Shown: positions 34,748 through 44,548, counted from the first letter of the stretch. The stretch: 64,000 nt of DNA from Marivirga atlantica (GCF_016734805.1 NZ_JAERQG010000001.1:744001-808000); one strand, 5' to 3'. The notes: generated by a model from the letters alone, not told the origin. A program made the numbers and translations.

Positions 34748-37350
34748 GGTGCAAGCTTATAATTATCTTTAAAAAATTGGTCGTAACTGTCAGGTACTTT
34801 TGCCTGATAAAATATTTGGAAGTTATCTTTTGAGATAATGAATGAATCGAATGATAAACTGCTGAAGTTCTTCAATGGTGATAAGTCACTGTTAAATTTC
34901 AAATAGAATGATTCAGCCGTTTTTTTATCTTTGAACTCACTTAAAAGTATCATGGAGTATTCATTATTGAATACCAAATTACCTGCATTTAAGTTCTCAT
35001 CAGGATAGAATTTTTCGGCAAAACTTTCAATCGCTTCTGGCAATAAACCGGAAAGGGCCTTGTTGTTTTCATACAGAACTACAAAGTAATGTGCCTGATC
35101 AAAGTAGGGGATATATTTAATTTCACCTAATGCCTGTATCTTCTTCTTATAATCTTCAATAGCGGTCATTAACCTTTTGGCAAAGTCAACGAGTTCACTG
35201 TTAGGGTATTCTTTTACAAACTCCTGAAGTTTGAACAGATAGTTATTTTTGTCTTCAGTTTTGCCGACAATGAGGGCCTCTAACAATTTCATATTATCCT
35301 CATAGTCATTCTCAGGATAATTTTCTAAACCTTTTTGTACATAAAATGAGGCAGAATCAAAGTTAAGTGTGTCATAGGCTGAGTAAGCTTTTTCGTACAA
35401 TATTTTTACTTTGGCACTAGCTGCATTACTTTCTTCCTGATAATTTGGATTAATTACCAGTTTGGCAAAAATGGTCTCAGGATATTTTGATGTTAGCTCA
35501 TTGGCATACTGCTCTGATTTATCAGCTTCTTTACCCTTATAATAAACGTATAAAAGATAAAGCATTTCGGGCTTATACTCTGTTTGAGGGAACCTTTCTA
35601 AAAGTGTTTTGTAAGTTTCAATAGCATCTGTTTTTTCCTTTAAATCAAAGTTATAGATGTTACCTAGTGTATACAATGCTTTCTCTACTTCAACTAATAA
35701 TGCTTGCTGTTTACTTTCTTTAAAAGGAATACTGGCGTAGAAAGCCTGCTTATCCTGCTCATAAGCACTTAATTCAGAATTATTGGTGTCTTCGGTAGCA
35801 TTGTTGACCGCTGTTACATCATCAGGAGGAAGTTTTTCTGCATCTGTCTGAGTAATCCGACCAGATTCATAACGCCAGTTGTCTTGCAAAGATCTATCGC
35901 CCCAAACTCTTTTAAATTGAGCACTGCCTGTTGCTACCGTAGAGGCATCATAGAAATAAAATTTCCCGCTACTGTTTGAGTTTTGTGTAAAAGTGTTTTC
36001 CCCCGAAAAGCCGTTAAACTGACTTCCCTCTCCTTGATTTCTTGCTTCTTTTCTTTTTCTTTTGGCTTCTTCCTCTTCAGCTGCTATTCTCTCGTCCCTT
36101 AATTTTTCAAACATCTGATTAAGTGCGGAAGTATCCATTTTTGCCAGTGTGATGAGACTATCGTTAGTTTCTATAGTGTTAATCTGCTTTACAAAGTCTG
36201 CTAAAACCTGTTGCCTGTTGTATACCTTGTCATAAATTTCTTCATCTTTCGGCATGGTTTGAGCCGCGCTATCATAGTAGGCTTTTGCTAAGGTGTATTT
36301 TTTAAGATCTTCAAAATAGACAATGCCTAACTTGTGATAGGCAAAAGACTTCTGGCGTTGATTATTTACGCTTTCTCTAACGCTTGATTTGTAGTAATTA
36401 ATGGCTTTACTAAGGTTGTTTTGCTTCAACTCAAATTCAGCCATTTCGTAGTAAATTTTGTCTTTAAACTCTACGTTCTTTCCATCCTTTAAAAGTTGTT
36501 CGAAATACTTCCGGATTTTTTTAACATCCGCTCCTTCTGACAGCTCTGTAACTTGTGCCATGTTCAGTCGAGCATGGAAAAAGAATTCATAAGGTGGGTT
36601 ATTGTCAATTGTGAATTCATAATTTTCATAGGCGAGAGCGTCAAGTCCTGCTTTCTGGAATAGCTGACCGAGAATATAATGCATCCTGGCCTTGTTATCA
36701 CCATTGGGCATTATTTCAGTAGCTAAAGTTAGATATTTAATCAGGTTATTGGGGTCTCCAGTAACTTGCGCAAAATTTGCTGCCTGTATGTAGAAATCGA
36801 TTTTATTTTCTTTATTAAGCTTCTTTCTTAGCAGAAAGTCAATTACTGCTTGCGCATTATTATATTCATTATATTCAACAAAGGTTCTGATTAAGTTGAT
36901 GAGTGCTTTGTACCGTGTTTGTTTATCATCACTATTTACGTTCACATATTTGTAAGTTTCAATCGACTCCTCATACTCTCTATTGAGCATACGGGTTTTT
37001 CCAACCAGAATATAACTGTCATCAACCCACTTACTTACTTTATGCCTTTGTATGGCAATTGAAGCTTTCTTTATTACATCAGCCAGGATAGCTGAATCAG
37101 ACATTACAATATTGGTATCAATGGGTGAAAGTACGAGCAAGGTTTTATTAAAATTATGCTCGTGTGCCTCTTCTAATCTTAATAGAACTTCGTCTAGTTT
37201 TTCTCGGGCAATAAAATAGGCATTGTATTTAGCAGTTATATTATGGTAGGCATGACCTACTAAGCCTGAGCTTTCAGGAGAACAACCATGAAGTAGTGCC
37301 AAAAGTGGCAGCAATAAAAGCGTGTATTTTAAGTATCTAAATGTATTCAC
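34744..37350 (-). CDS. TPR lipoprotein, SprE/PorW-like T9SS component
   Basis: 868-residue lipoprotein: signal peptide II with lipobox LLHGC (Cys23). Most of the chain is helical TPR-like repeats (for example SYILVGKTRMLNREYEESIETYKYV, FAYHKLGIVYFEDLKKYTLAKAYYDSA, AIETYKTLLERFPQTEYKPEMLYLLYVYY). A charged low-complexity stretch (EEEEAKRKRKEARNQGEGS) follows near 415-435. The N-terminal HAYHNITAKYNAYF motif, size and position next to pbp1A agree with what I recall of SprE of Flavobacterium and PorW of Porphyromonas, needed for type IX secretion. A tree would settle it. Confidence 0.8.
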   Translation of the reverse strand: MNTFRYLKYTLLLLPLLALLHGCSPESSGLVGHAYHNITAKYNAYFIAREKLDEVLLRLEEAHEHNFNKTLLVLSPIDTNIVMSDSAILADVIKKASIAIQRHKVSKWVDDSYILVGKTRMLNREYEESIETYKYVNVNSDDKQTRYKALINLIRTFVEYNEYNNAQAVIDFLLRKKLNKENKIDFYIQAANFAQVTGDPNNLIKYLTLATEIMPNGDNKARMHYILGQLFQKAGLDALAYENYEFTIDNNPPYEFFFHARLNMAQVTELSEGADVKKIRKYFEQLLKDGKNVEFKDKIYYEMAEFELKQNNLSKAINYYKSSVRESVNNQRQKSFAYHKLGIVYFEDLKKYTLAKAYYDSAAQTMPKDEEIYDKVYNRQQVLADFVKQINTIETNDSLITLAKMDTSALNQMFEKLRDERIAAEEEEAKRKRKEARNQGEGSQFNGFSGENTFTQNSNSSGKFYFYDASTVATGSAQFKRVWGDRSLQDNWRYESGRITQTDAEKLPPDDVTAVNNATEDTNNSELSAYEQDKQAFYASIPFKESKQQALLVEVEKALYTLGNIYNFDLKEKTDAIETYKTLLERFPQTEYKPEMLYLLYVYYKGKEADKSEQYANELTSKYPETIFAKLVINPNYQEESNAASAKVKILYEKAYSAYDTLNFDSASFYVQKGLENYPENDYEDNMKLLEALIVGKTEDKNNYLFKLQEFVKEYPNSELVDFAKRLMTAIEDYKKKIQALGEIKYIPYFDQAHYFVVLYENNKALSGLLPEAIESFAEKFYPDENLNAGNLVFNNEYSMILLSEFKDKKTAESFYLKFNSDLSPLKNFSSLSFDSFIISKDNFQIFYQAKVPDSYDQFFKDNYKLAP

Positions 37351-37416
37351 AATGTTTACAAACGTCTAAATTAGTCGATTCATATAAGATTACTATTAAG
37401 ACTTGCGTATAATATG

Positions 37417-37424
37417 TACTTTTG
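37417..37424 (+). promoter_or_regulatory. -7 box upstream of the M23 peptidase gene
   Basis: TACTTTTG fits TAnnTTTG exactly, 18 bases before the ATG, in the 92-base divergent gap from the sprE-like gene. Confidence 0.5.
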
Positions 37425-37442
37425 TGATCAAATCAATGAATA

Positions 37443-38318
37443 ATGGCCTTACGCATTAGAAAAACAATGTCTAACTGGCTTACCACCCGCTATCAGATGG
37501 TGGTAAGAAATGAAGAAAACCTGGCGGAGGTATCTTCCTTTAACTTCACCTATGCAAAGGTAATAGTTATAAGTTTGTTAACCTTCGTTTTAATATTTAT
37601 TGGTGCGCTCTATTTGGCGCAAACAGCCCTTTCTCAATGGTTTGATCCGCGACATACCACCATGGAATATAATAGAAAGTTGTTGACTATGACATTAGAA
37701 CTTGATTCACTCAAGGCGAAGCTCGAAAATCAAGATCAATTCATCAATAATTTTCAAAATATTTTAAGAGGAGAGGTGCCTGAAGGTTCTGTATACAAAC
37801 AACCAAATAATTTGAGTACACAAGATCTTAATCGGGATATGAATCCTTCAGAAATAGGTAAAGGAGATTCAATTATTCGTGATGAGTTTGAAGACATGGA
37901 AGCCACTTTGACTTCTTACAGTAGAAATAGCTATACCGAAGAATTAAAGGATATTTTCTTTTTCCCACCCATTCAAGGAATAGTGAGCTCTCCTTATGAT
38001 CTTTCAATAGATCACTATGGTGTTGATATTGTAGCAAAAAATAACGAACCTGTGAAATCAATTGCTGATGGAACCGTTATATTGTCATCATGGACCCAAG
38101 AAGGTGGTTATGTTATAGCCATACAACATAGGGCTAATTTGATCTCGGTAGTAAGGCATAATTCTGCTTTATTGAAAAAAGTTGGTAATTTTGTGAATGC
38201 AGGGGAAGTAATATCTATCATTGGTAATACGGGAGAGTTAACAACAGGGCCTCATGTACATTTAGAGCTTTGGTATAACGGTAATCCGGTAGATCCAGAA
38301 GAGTTTATTACTTTTTAA
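37443..38318 (+). CDS. M23-family peptidoglycan endopeptidase
   Basis: 291 residues. One N-terminal transmembrane helix (about 38-62), a coiled-coil (about 75-105, LTLELDSLKAKLENQ) and a C-terminal LytM/M23 domain (about 175-290). Zinc ligands are visible: His and Asp of DHYGVDIVA, and the HxH of GPHVHLELWYNG. Membrane-anchored coiled-coil M23 enzymes next to bactofilin, as here, shape the cell wall in several bacteria. It lies 14 bases before the bactofilin gene. Confidence 0.9.
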   Translation: MALRIRKTMSNWLTTRYQMVVRNEENLAEVSSFNFTYAKVIVISLLTFVLIFIGALYLAQTALSQWFDPRHTTMEYNRKLLTMTLELDSLKAKLENQDQFINNFQNILRGEVPEGSVYKQPNNLSTQDLNRDMNPSEIGKGDSIIRDEFEDMEATLTSYSRNSYTEELKDIFFFPPIQGIVSSPYDLSIDHYGVDIVAKNNEPVKSIADGTVILSSWTQEGGYVIAIQHRANLISVVRHNSALLKKVGNFVNAGEVISIIGNTGELTTGPHVHLELWYNGNPVDPEEFITF

Positions 38319-38332
38319 AAATTTTAATAATA

Positions 38333-38773
38333 ATGTTTAATAATAAGCAAGAAAAAAATCAGATGGCGCAGGATGTAACTAGTTCTAGCAATACTGTAGG
38401 TAAAGGCACTGTAATTAATGGTGATTTAGAAACTTTCGGTAATATTAGAATTGATGGAAAAGTAATAGGTAATATCAAAACTAAGTCGAAACTAGTGCTT
38501 GGTGCAACTTCTCATATAGATGGTAATGTTTTAGCACAGAATGCAGAGATTGAAGGAGAAGTAAAAGGTGTAGTAGAAATAACTGAATTGTTGGTTTTAA
38601 AACCATCTGCTGTTTTACATGGAGATATAATTACCAATAAATTAATTGTTGAATCAGGCGCTACTTTTAATGGGGCATGTAAAATGGGCGTAGCTACTAA
38701 AAGCATAAAAATAGGAGAAGAGGCATCTAATGGACAAGCAACCTCAAAACTCAAAGAAGCCAAGCCAGTATAA
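38333..38773 (+). CDS. Bactofilin (polymer-forming cytoskeletal protein)
   Basis: 146 residues. After a short flexible N-terminus comes the bactofilin beta-helix with regular Gly/Val steps (GTVINGDLETFGNIRIDGKVIGNIKTKSKLVLGATSHIDGNVLAQNAEIEGEVKGVVEITELLVLKPSAVLHGDI). It polymerises without nucleotide and commonly scaffolds M23 peptidases; the gene order M23-bactofilin supports that. Its end overlaps the next gene by 44 bases. Confidence 0.93.
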   Translation: MFNNKQEKNQMAQDVTSSSNTVGKGTVINGDLETFGNIRIDGKVIGNIKTKSKLVLGATSHIDGNVLAQNAEIEGEVKGVVEITELLVLKPSAVLHGDIITNKLIVESGATFNGACKMGVATKSIKIGEEASNGQATSKLKEAKPV

Positions 38774-38972
38774 TAATTATATAAAATATTCAGGTCTGGC
38801 AATACAAATGGTGGTGGTTATCTACCTGGGGCACCTTCTTGGTGAATATTTAGATAACACTTATAATCCTGGATCCGATTTATATGCTAAAATATGTACA
38901 CTTGTTGCTGTTTTCCTATCGACCTTCATGGTTATCAGGCAAGTAATTTCAGGAGAAAAAAATAATGACTAA
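38730..38972 (+). CDS. AtpZ/AtpI-family membrane protein
   Basis: 80 residues with a hydrophilic N-terminus and two helices (about 20-38 and 55-73: YSGLAIQMVVVIYLGHLLGEYLD; YAKICTLVAVFLSTFMVIRQVI). This is the pattern of AtpZ/AtpI-type proteins encoded ahead of F0F1 operons, where such proteins assist c-ring assembly or Mg2+ uptake. It starts inside the bactofilin gene, an overlap of 44 bases, and overlaps the following gene by 8. Confidence 0.85.
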   Translation: MDKQPQNSKKPSQYNNYIKYSGLAIQMVVVIYLGHLLGEYLDNTYNPGSDLYAKICTLVAVFLSTFMVIRQVISGEKNND

Positions 38973-39345
38973 AAGATTATTGAGCTTTGCCCTGGCGGTA
39001 GTAGTACTTTCAGTATTGCTATACCTGGGGCATTCTTTTTTATTGACTTCTTTTGACGAGTCGATAAGTTTTACCTTAAGTGGGATTTATTATTTCAATG
39101 CTGCAGCTTGTATAATGATATGCGCCAGCGCTGAATTTCTAAGTGTTAAGCTACCCTCACAAGTTGGTTATGCCTATTTAGCTTCAATCTTTATTAAAAT
39201 CGGTTTGTTTACCCTTATTTTTAAAGAGGTTTTGTTAACCGAAGGAGAATTCCCTATGAGTGAACGACTTTCAATCGTTGTTCCTATGATGGTATTTCTT
39301 GTAATTGAAGCAGTATATTGCGGCAGATTAATGAATAAAGCATAA
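38965..39345 (+). CDS. Four-helix membrane protein preceding atpB
   Basis: 126 residues with four hydrophobic segments (about 4-27, 38-56, 67-88, 97-117). I do not recognise a named family with certainty; it holds the place of AtpI-like proteins between AtpZ and AtpB in Bacteroidetes atp loci. Its ATG overlaps the preceding stop. Probably an accessory of ATP synthase assembly, by position only. Confidence 0.7.
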   Translation: MTKRLLSFALAVVVLSVLLYLGHSFLLTSFDESISFTLSGIYYFNAAACIMICASAEFLSVKLPSQVGYAYLASIFIKIGLFTLIFKEVLLTEGEFPMSERLSIVVPMMVFLVIEAVYCGRLMNKA

Positions 39346-39412
39346 AAAATATAGACTTCTTTTTGGGTGTAAAAAAACGATTATGAAGAAGTGTTTCTTA
39401 ACGATAATTGAT

Positions 39413-39420
39413 TACCTTTG
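39413..39420 (+). promoter_or_regulatory. -7 box of the atp promoter
   Basis: TACCTTTG, an exact TAnnTTTG match, 36 bases before the atpB ATG, in the 111-base gap. A dedicated promoter for atpB onward is likely. Confidence 0.5.
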
Positions 39421-39456
39421 CACCCAAATTTGTTAGGTCTTTGTAAAAAATAGGTA

Positions 39457-40539
39457 ATGTTAAATAGGACTACCGGAATTTTCTTAATTTTTATTTTACT
39501 GCTTACTACCAGCAGTGCATTCGCATTAAGTGGTTCATCTGAAGAGGCAGCGGGCCAGGTGGATACTCCCGATGAAATAAACGATTACATTCGCCATCAC
39601 TTGCAAGATTCACATTACTTCACTTTATGGACTAATGGTAAAACAGGCCATCATATCGGCTTCCCATTACCTGTAATCCTAATAGACGAAGGACTTCACT
39701 TCTTTATGGCTTCTAAATTTCATCATGGTGAAACAGTGGCTGAGTCAAAAGGAAAATATTACAAACTTTATCACGGAAAGGTTTATGAAACCAACTCTGA
39801 AGGAGAGATCACATTAGATGATCATAACCACCCTACAAATGCAAAACCTTTGGATATTTCAATTACTAAAGGTGTGGTGGGTATGCTATTAGCTGGTTTG
39901 CTATTGCTTTTAGGTTTTGGTTCATTAGCAAAAAATTATAAATCAAGCGCTCTTCCAAAAGGTATTGGTAGAGTACTAGAGCCTTTAGTAATTTATGTGA
40001 GAGATGAAATTGCCAGACCTAATATAGGTGCAGGTAAATATGAAAAATACATGCCGTATCTGTTAACAGTATTTTTCTATATCTGGATTTTGAACCTCTT
40101 AGGGTTAACTCCTCTAGGGTTCAACGTAACTGGTAATATTGCCATAACAGCTTGCTTGGCTATATTTACTTTTATAATCGTTCAGTTTAGCGGTAATAAA
40201 GAATATTGGAAGCATATATTTTGGATGCCAGGTGTCCCAGTTCTAATGAAGATTGTTTTAATGCCAATTGAAATTTTAGGAATGTTCACAAAGCCATTTG
40301 CTTTGATGTTGCGTCTTTTTGCTAACATGACGGCAGGACACTTTGTAGTAATGAGCTTAATTGCCTTAATGGTAACCATGAAGTCACAGTTTGGAGCTAT
40401 TGGTTCGAGCAGTATGGCTTTTGCTTTGGCATTCTTTATTACTATAATAGAATTACTAGTAGCCTTTTTGCAGGCTTATATATTTACTATGTTATCAGCG
40501 CTTTTCATTGGAATGGCGACTGAAGAACATGATCACTAA
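39457..40539 (+). CDS. atpB: ATP synthase F0 subunit a
   Basis: 360 residues, longer than the 240-270 usual in proteobacteria. The extra N-terminus holds a signal-peptide-like segment (1-24) and a His-rich periplasmic region (about 25-135, HHLQDSHYF, GKTGHHIGF, KFHHGE), a form usual for Bacteroidetes. The C-terminal part has the essential proton-channel Arg in MLRLFANMTAGHFV and the final helix LLVAFLQAYIFTMLSALFIGMA. First gene of the atpB-E-F-H-A-G run. Confidence 0.95.
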   Translation: MLNRTTGIFLIFILLLTTSSAFALSGSSEEAAGQVDTPDEINDYIRHHLQDSHYFTLWTNGKTGHHIGFPLPVILIDEGLHFFMASKFHHGETVAESKGKYYKLYHGKVYETNSEGEITLDDHNHPTNAKPLDISITKGVVGMLLAGLLLLLGFGSLAKNYKSSALPKGIGRVLEPLVIYVRDEIARPNIGAGKYEKYMPYLLTVFFYIWILNLLGLTPLGFNVTGNIAITACLAIFTFIIVQFSGNKEYWKHIFWMPGVPVLMKIVLMPIEILGMFTKPFALMLRLFANMTAGHFVVMSLIALMVTMKSQFGAIGSSSMAFALAFFITIIELLVAFLQAYIFTMLSALFIGMATEEHDH

Positions 40540-40561
40540 AGAGAATTTTTGTTTAATTTAA

Positions 40562-40765
<204 letters not shown>

Positions 40766-40782
40766 TAATGTAAAACCGAAAG

Positions 40783-40820
40783 ACATATCTTGTAGCGATA
40801 GGCTGCAAGATGTGTTTTTT
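40783..40820 (+). terminator. Terminator-like hairpin between atpE and atpF
   Basis: ACATATCTTGTAGC pairs with GCTGCAAGATGTGT (14 pairs, two of them G-T) followed by a T run. Within the operon it would act as an attenuator, giving more atpB-atpE message than downstream message. Confidence 0.7.
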
Positions 40821-40852
40821 AAATTAGACAAAATACACCTTATTTATATACG

Positions 40853-41353
40853 ATGGAACAATTAATTAATGACTTTTCGCCTGGTTTGTTTGCAATGCAA
40901 ACCTTCATCCTTATTGTTTTAATCTTCTTACTTTCTAAAGTAGCCTGGAAACCAATAATGGGAGCCCTAAAGGCAAGAGAAGGTAGTATAAAGGATGCTT
41001 TAGAAGCCGCTGAAAATGCTAAGGAAGAAATGGCCAGGCTTCAAGCTGATAACCAAAAACTTCTTCAAGAGGCAAGAATGGAAAGAGAGCAGTTGTTAAA
41101 AGAGGCTACTGCAATTGCTAATAGAATAAAAGAAGAGGCAAAAACTGATGCTTCTAAGCAGGCTGAGAAAATCATTAGTGATGCTAAGAAAGCAATTGAT
41201 GTTGAGAAGAATGCTGCATTGGCTGAAGTTACTACTAAAGTTGCTGAACTTTCTTTAGAGATTGCTGAGAAGGTTATTAGAAAGAATCTTTCTGATGATA
41301 AGGCTTCTAAAGACTTAGTTTCTACTTTCGTAAAAGATATTAAACTCAATTAA
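40853..41353 (+). CDS. atpF: ATP synthase F0 subunit b
   Basis: 166 residues: one N-terminal membrane helix (about 13-30, FAMQTFILIVLIFLLSKVAW) followed by WKPIMGALKAREGSIKDALEAAENAKEEM and a long heptad-rich helix forming the peripheral stalk. Length normal. Nine bases before atpH. Confidence 0.95.
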   Translation: MEQLINDFSPGLFAMQTFILIVLIFLLSKVAWKPIMGALKAREGSIKDALEAAENAKEEMARLQADNQKLLQEARMEREQLLKEATAIANRIKEEAKTDASKQAEKIISDAKKAIDVEKNAALAEVTTKVAELSLEIAEKVIRKNLSDDKASKDLVSTFVKDIKLN

Positions 41354-41361
41354 TCTGATTT

Positions 41362-41919
41362 ATGTCAGTACAAAGAATAGCTACCAGATATGCAAAGTCG
41401 CTTTTAGACTTATCCCTTGAAAAGGATATTCTGGAGTCTGTAAAGGATGACATGGTATTATTCAATAAGGTTTGTCTGCAAAACAATGATTTTGTGCTTT
41501 TGCTCAAAAACCCTATTGTTCCGAATAGTACTAAAGGAAAAGTGATGAAGGAGATTTTCTCAGGTAAAGTACAGGAGCTTACTGAGAAGTTTTTGGATAT
41601 TGTTCTTAGAAAAGACAGAGAATCATATTTACCTGAAATAGGTAGAGAGTTTATAGCTCAGTACAATGCACATAATAATGTGGTTCGTGCTGATGTAACA
41701 ACCACAATTGAGTTGACTGATGATCTTAGAAGTGAAGTTTCAAAAGTTGTAAACAGCATTTCAGGTAAGAAAGTAGACTTAGTGGAAACAGTTGATGAGT
41801 CAATAATTGGTGGCATTATTATTAAAGTTGGTGACAAGCAGATTGATGCTTCAGTTAGCAGCAAGCTTAATGCACTTAAAAGAGATTTGACTAAGAATCA
41901 ATACGTAAAACAGATATAA
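41362..41919 (+). CDS. atpH: ATP synthase F1 subunit delta
   Basis: 185 residues of the OSCP/delta family linking the peripheral stalk to the alpha/beta crown: N-terminal RIATRYAKSLLDLSLEK, and C-terminal ETVDESIIGGIIIKVGDKQIDASVSSKLNALKRDL, the family signature. Located between atpF and atpA in the standard order. Confidence 0.95.
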   Translation: MSVQRIATRYAKSLLDLSLEKDILESVKDDMVLFNKVCLQNNDFVLLLKNPIVPNSTKGKVMKEIFSGKVQELTEKFLDIVLRKDRESYLPEIGREFIAQYNAHNNVVRADVTTTIELTDDLRSEVSKVVNSISGKKVDLVETVDESIIGGIIIKVGDKQIDASVSSKLNALKRDLTKNQYVKQI

Positions 41920-41946
41920 TATTAATTAACCTATAATAAAACAATA

Positions 41947-43521
41947 ATGGCAGAGGTTAGACCAGATGAGGTTTCAGCAATATTGAGAGAACAGCTTTCG
42001 AACTTTAAATCTGAAGCTGAACTAGAAGAAGTAGGCACCGTACTCCAGGTGGGTGATGGTGTAGCTCGTATTTACGGCTTAACACAAGCTCAATCAGGAG
42101 AGCTTCTAGAATTTGAAAATGGCCTACAGGCACTAGTGCTTAACCTTGAAGAAGACAACGTTGGTGCTGTACTTTTAGGTAATTCTAAAGGTATTAAAGA
42201 AGGTGACAGCGTAAAAAGAACTGGTAAAATTGGTTCTATTAAGGTTGGTGAAGGCATAGTTGGTAGAGTGGTTAATACACTTGGACAGCCTATCGATGGT
42301 AAAGGACCATTAGAAGGTGAAACTTATGACATGCCATTAGAGCGTAAGGCACCAGGTGTAATTTTCAGAGAGCCTGTTAGTGAGCCTATGCAAACTGGTA
42401 TCAAATCAATTGATGCAATGATCCCTGTAGGTAGAGGTCAGCGTGAGTTGATTATTGGTGACCGTCAGACAGGTAAAACTGCTGTGGCCATTGATACCAT
42501 TATTAATCAGAAAGAATTCTACGAAGCAGGTGAACCTGTATTTTGTATATATGTAGCAATCGGTCAGAAAGCTTCAACAGTAGCACAAATTGTTGCCGAG
42601 CTTGAAAAGGCTGGCGCAATGGCTTATACAACTATTGTATCGGCATCTGCTGCTGATCCTGCTCCATTACAGTTCTATGCTCCTTTCGCTGGTGCTGCTA
42701 TTGGTGAGTATTTCAGAGATACTGGTCGTCCGGGCTTGGTAGTTTATGATGATTTGTCTAAACAAGCTGTAGCATACCGTGAGGTTTCATTATTATTAAG
42801 AAGACCTCCGGGTCGTGAAGCATATCCTGGTGATGTATTCTACTTACACTCTCGCTTACTAGAGAGAGCTGCTAAGGTAATTAGTGATGATAGTATTGCT
42901 AAGAATATGAATGATCTACCTGAATCTTTAAAGGATAAAGTGAAAGGTGGGGGTTCTTTAACGGCTTTACCGATTATTGAAACACAAGCGGGTGACGTTT
43001 CTGCCTATATCCCAACCAACGTAATTTCTATTACTGATGGTCAGATTTTCCTTGAAACAAACTTATTTAATGCTGGTATTCGTCCGGCCATTAACGTAGG
43101 TATCTCAGTATCTCGTGTGGGTGGTAATGCTCAGATTAAACCGATGAAGAAAGTATCTGGTACGCTTAAGCTAGATCAGGCACAGTTCCGTGAACTCGAA
43201 GCATTTGCTAAGTTTGGTTCTGATTTAGATCCTGCTACAAAAAAAGTAATTGAGCGTGGTAGAAGAAACCAAGAAATATTAAAGCAAGCGCAGTACTCAC
43301 CAGTTGCAGTTGAGCAACAAGTGGCTATTATCATTGCTTCTACTAAAGGTTTTATTGATAACGTACCTGTTAATAAAGTGAAAGAGTTTGAGGCTGAATT
43401 TTCAACTATGATGTCAGCTCAGGCACAGGACACACTTGACGCTTTCAAAGCAGGTAAATTCAGTGATGATTTAATCGCGAATGTTGAGAAAGTTGCTAAA
43501 GATTTAGCTTCTAAATACTAA
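41947..43521 (+). CDS. atpA: ATP synthase F1 subunit alpha
   Basis: 524 residues with Walker [10 protein letters not shown], the alpha/beta signature [24 protein letters not shown] and [16 protein letters not shown]. Full length; non-catalytic nucleotide-binding subunit. Followed by a terminator hairpin before atpG. The catalytic beta subunit gene (atpD) and epsilon (atpC) are not here; in Bacteroidetes they commonly lie in a separate locus. Confidence 0.97.
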   Translation: MAEVRPDEVSAILREQLSNFKSEAELEEVGTVLQVGDGVARIYGLTQAQSGELLEFENGLQALVLNLEEDNVGAVLLGNSKGIKEGDSVKRTGKIGSIKVGEGIVGRVVNTLGQPIDGKGPLEGETYDMPLERKAPGVIFREPVSEPMQTGIKSIDAMIPVGRGQRELIIGDRQTGKTAVAIDTIINQKEFYEAGEPVFCIYVAIGQKASTVAQIVAELEKAGAMAYTTIVSASAADPAPLQFYAPFAGAAIGEYFRDTGRPGLVVYDDLSKQAVAYREVSLLLRRPPGREAYPGDVFYLHSRLLERAAKVISDDSIAKNMNDLPESLKDKVKGGGSLTALPIIETQAGDVSAYIPTNVISITDGQIFLETNLFNAGIRPAINVGISVSRVGGNAQIKPMKKVSGTLKLDQAQFRELEAFAKFGSDLDPATKKVIERGRRNQEILKQAQYSPVAVEQQVAIIIASTKGFIDNVPVNKVKEFEAEFSTMMSAQAQDTLDAFKAGKFSDDLIANVEKVAKDLASKY

Positions 43522-43531
43522 ATATATTCAG

Positions 43532-43565
43532 GAAGTGGTAAGCTTTAATTACCACTTCTTTTTAA
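43532..43565 (+). terminator. Terminator between atpA and atpG
   Basis: GAAGTGGTAA / TTACCACTTC, a 10-bp perfect stem with a 7-base loop and a run of T. A second small palindrome GCCAT-TAAA-ATGGC follows near 43577. Read-through or a separate promoter must supply atpG. Confidence 0.75.
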
Positions 43566-43611
43566 ATATCATATAAGCCATTAAAATGGCATCTTATTAC
43601 TTTTAAGCTGT

Positions 43612-44493
43612 ATGGCAAATTTAAAAGAGGTAAAAAACAGGATAAGTTCAGTTGTTTCAACACAACAAATCACTAAAGCCATGAAAATGGTGGCTGCAGC
43701 AAAGTTGAAAAGAGCGCAGGATAGAATTACTATGATGCGTCCTTACTCACAAAAGCTGTCATTGATTTTACAGAATGTGAGTAATGGTGAAGGGGAAATG
43801 AACAATCCGTTTGCTGCTGAAAGACCAATAAAAAATGTTTTACTGGTAATGGTAACTTCTGATAAAGGACTATGCGGTGCTTTTAACTCTACTGTTTACA
43901 GAAAGACACAATCATTAGTTGACAACGAATATAAGTCTCTTCATGAAACTGGTAATGTTCATTTTCTCCCTATCGGAAAGAAGGCGATTGATTATCTGAA
44001 GAGAAAAAAATATAGCTATACTACTGAGTTTGTTGATCTGTTTAATCCTTTAAGTTTCGATACAGTTAGTGATGCTGCAGAATCTATCATGAAGGATTTT
44101 GTGAATGAGAAATATGACAAGGTAGAGATCATTTATAATGAGTTCAAAAATGCAGCTACTCAGGAAATAAGAAATGAGCAGTTTTTACCAATAGAGCGTA
44201 CAGAACAAGAAACTGATGTAGCTCTTGGTAATGATTACATCTTTGAGCCATCTCAAGCTTATATAGAAGAGACTTTAATTCCTACTTCATTAAAAACCCA
44301 ATTGTTTAAAGCATTACTTGATTCAAATGCTTCCGAACACGGTGCTAGAATGACGGCAATGGATAAAGCAACTGATAACGCTGGTGAGTTACTCAAGGAA
44401 TTGAGATTAACTTATAACAGAACACGTCAGGCAGCAATTACTACTGAAATTTTAGAAATCACAGCTGGTGCTGAAGCACTTGCGGCTGATTAA
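43612..44493 (+). CDS. atpG: ATP synthase F1 subunit gamma
   Basis: 293 residues: N-terminal helix LKEVKNRISSVVSTQQITKAMKMVAAAKLKRAQ, TSDKGLCGAFNS in the centre and the C-terminal SEHGARMTAMDKATDNAGELLKELRLTYNRTRQAAITTEILEI, all diagnostic of the rotor shaft subunit. Separated from atpA by 90 bases with a terminator. Confidence 0.97.
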   Translation: MANLKEVKNRISSVVSTQQITKAMKMVAAAKLKRAQDRITMMRPYSQKLSLILQNVSNGEGEMNNPFAAERPIKNVLLVMVTSDKGLCGAFNSTVYRKTQSLVDNEYKSLHETGNVHFLPIGKKAIDYLKRKKYSYTTEFVDLFNPLSFDTVSDAAESIMKDFVNEKYDKVEIIYNEFKNAATQEIRNEQFLPIERTEQETDVALGNDYIFEPSQAYIEETLIPTSLKTQLFKALLDSNASEHGARMTAMDKATDNAGELLKELRLTYNRTRQAAITTEILEITAGAEALAAD

Positions 44494-44514
44494 GGAATTG
44501 ATAATATTGTAAGT

Positions 44515-44548
44515 GAAAAGGCTTTGAGTAATCTCAAAGCCTTTTCTA
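44515..44548. terminator. Bidirectional terminator after atpG
   Basis: 13-bp perfect stem AAAAGGCTTTGAG / CTCAAAGCCTTTT with loop TAAT, between convergent atpG and the CBS gene. Confidence 0.85.
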
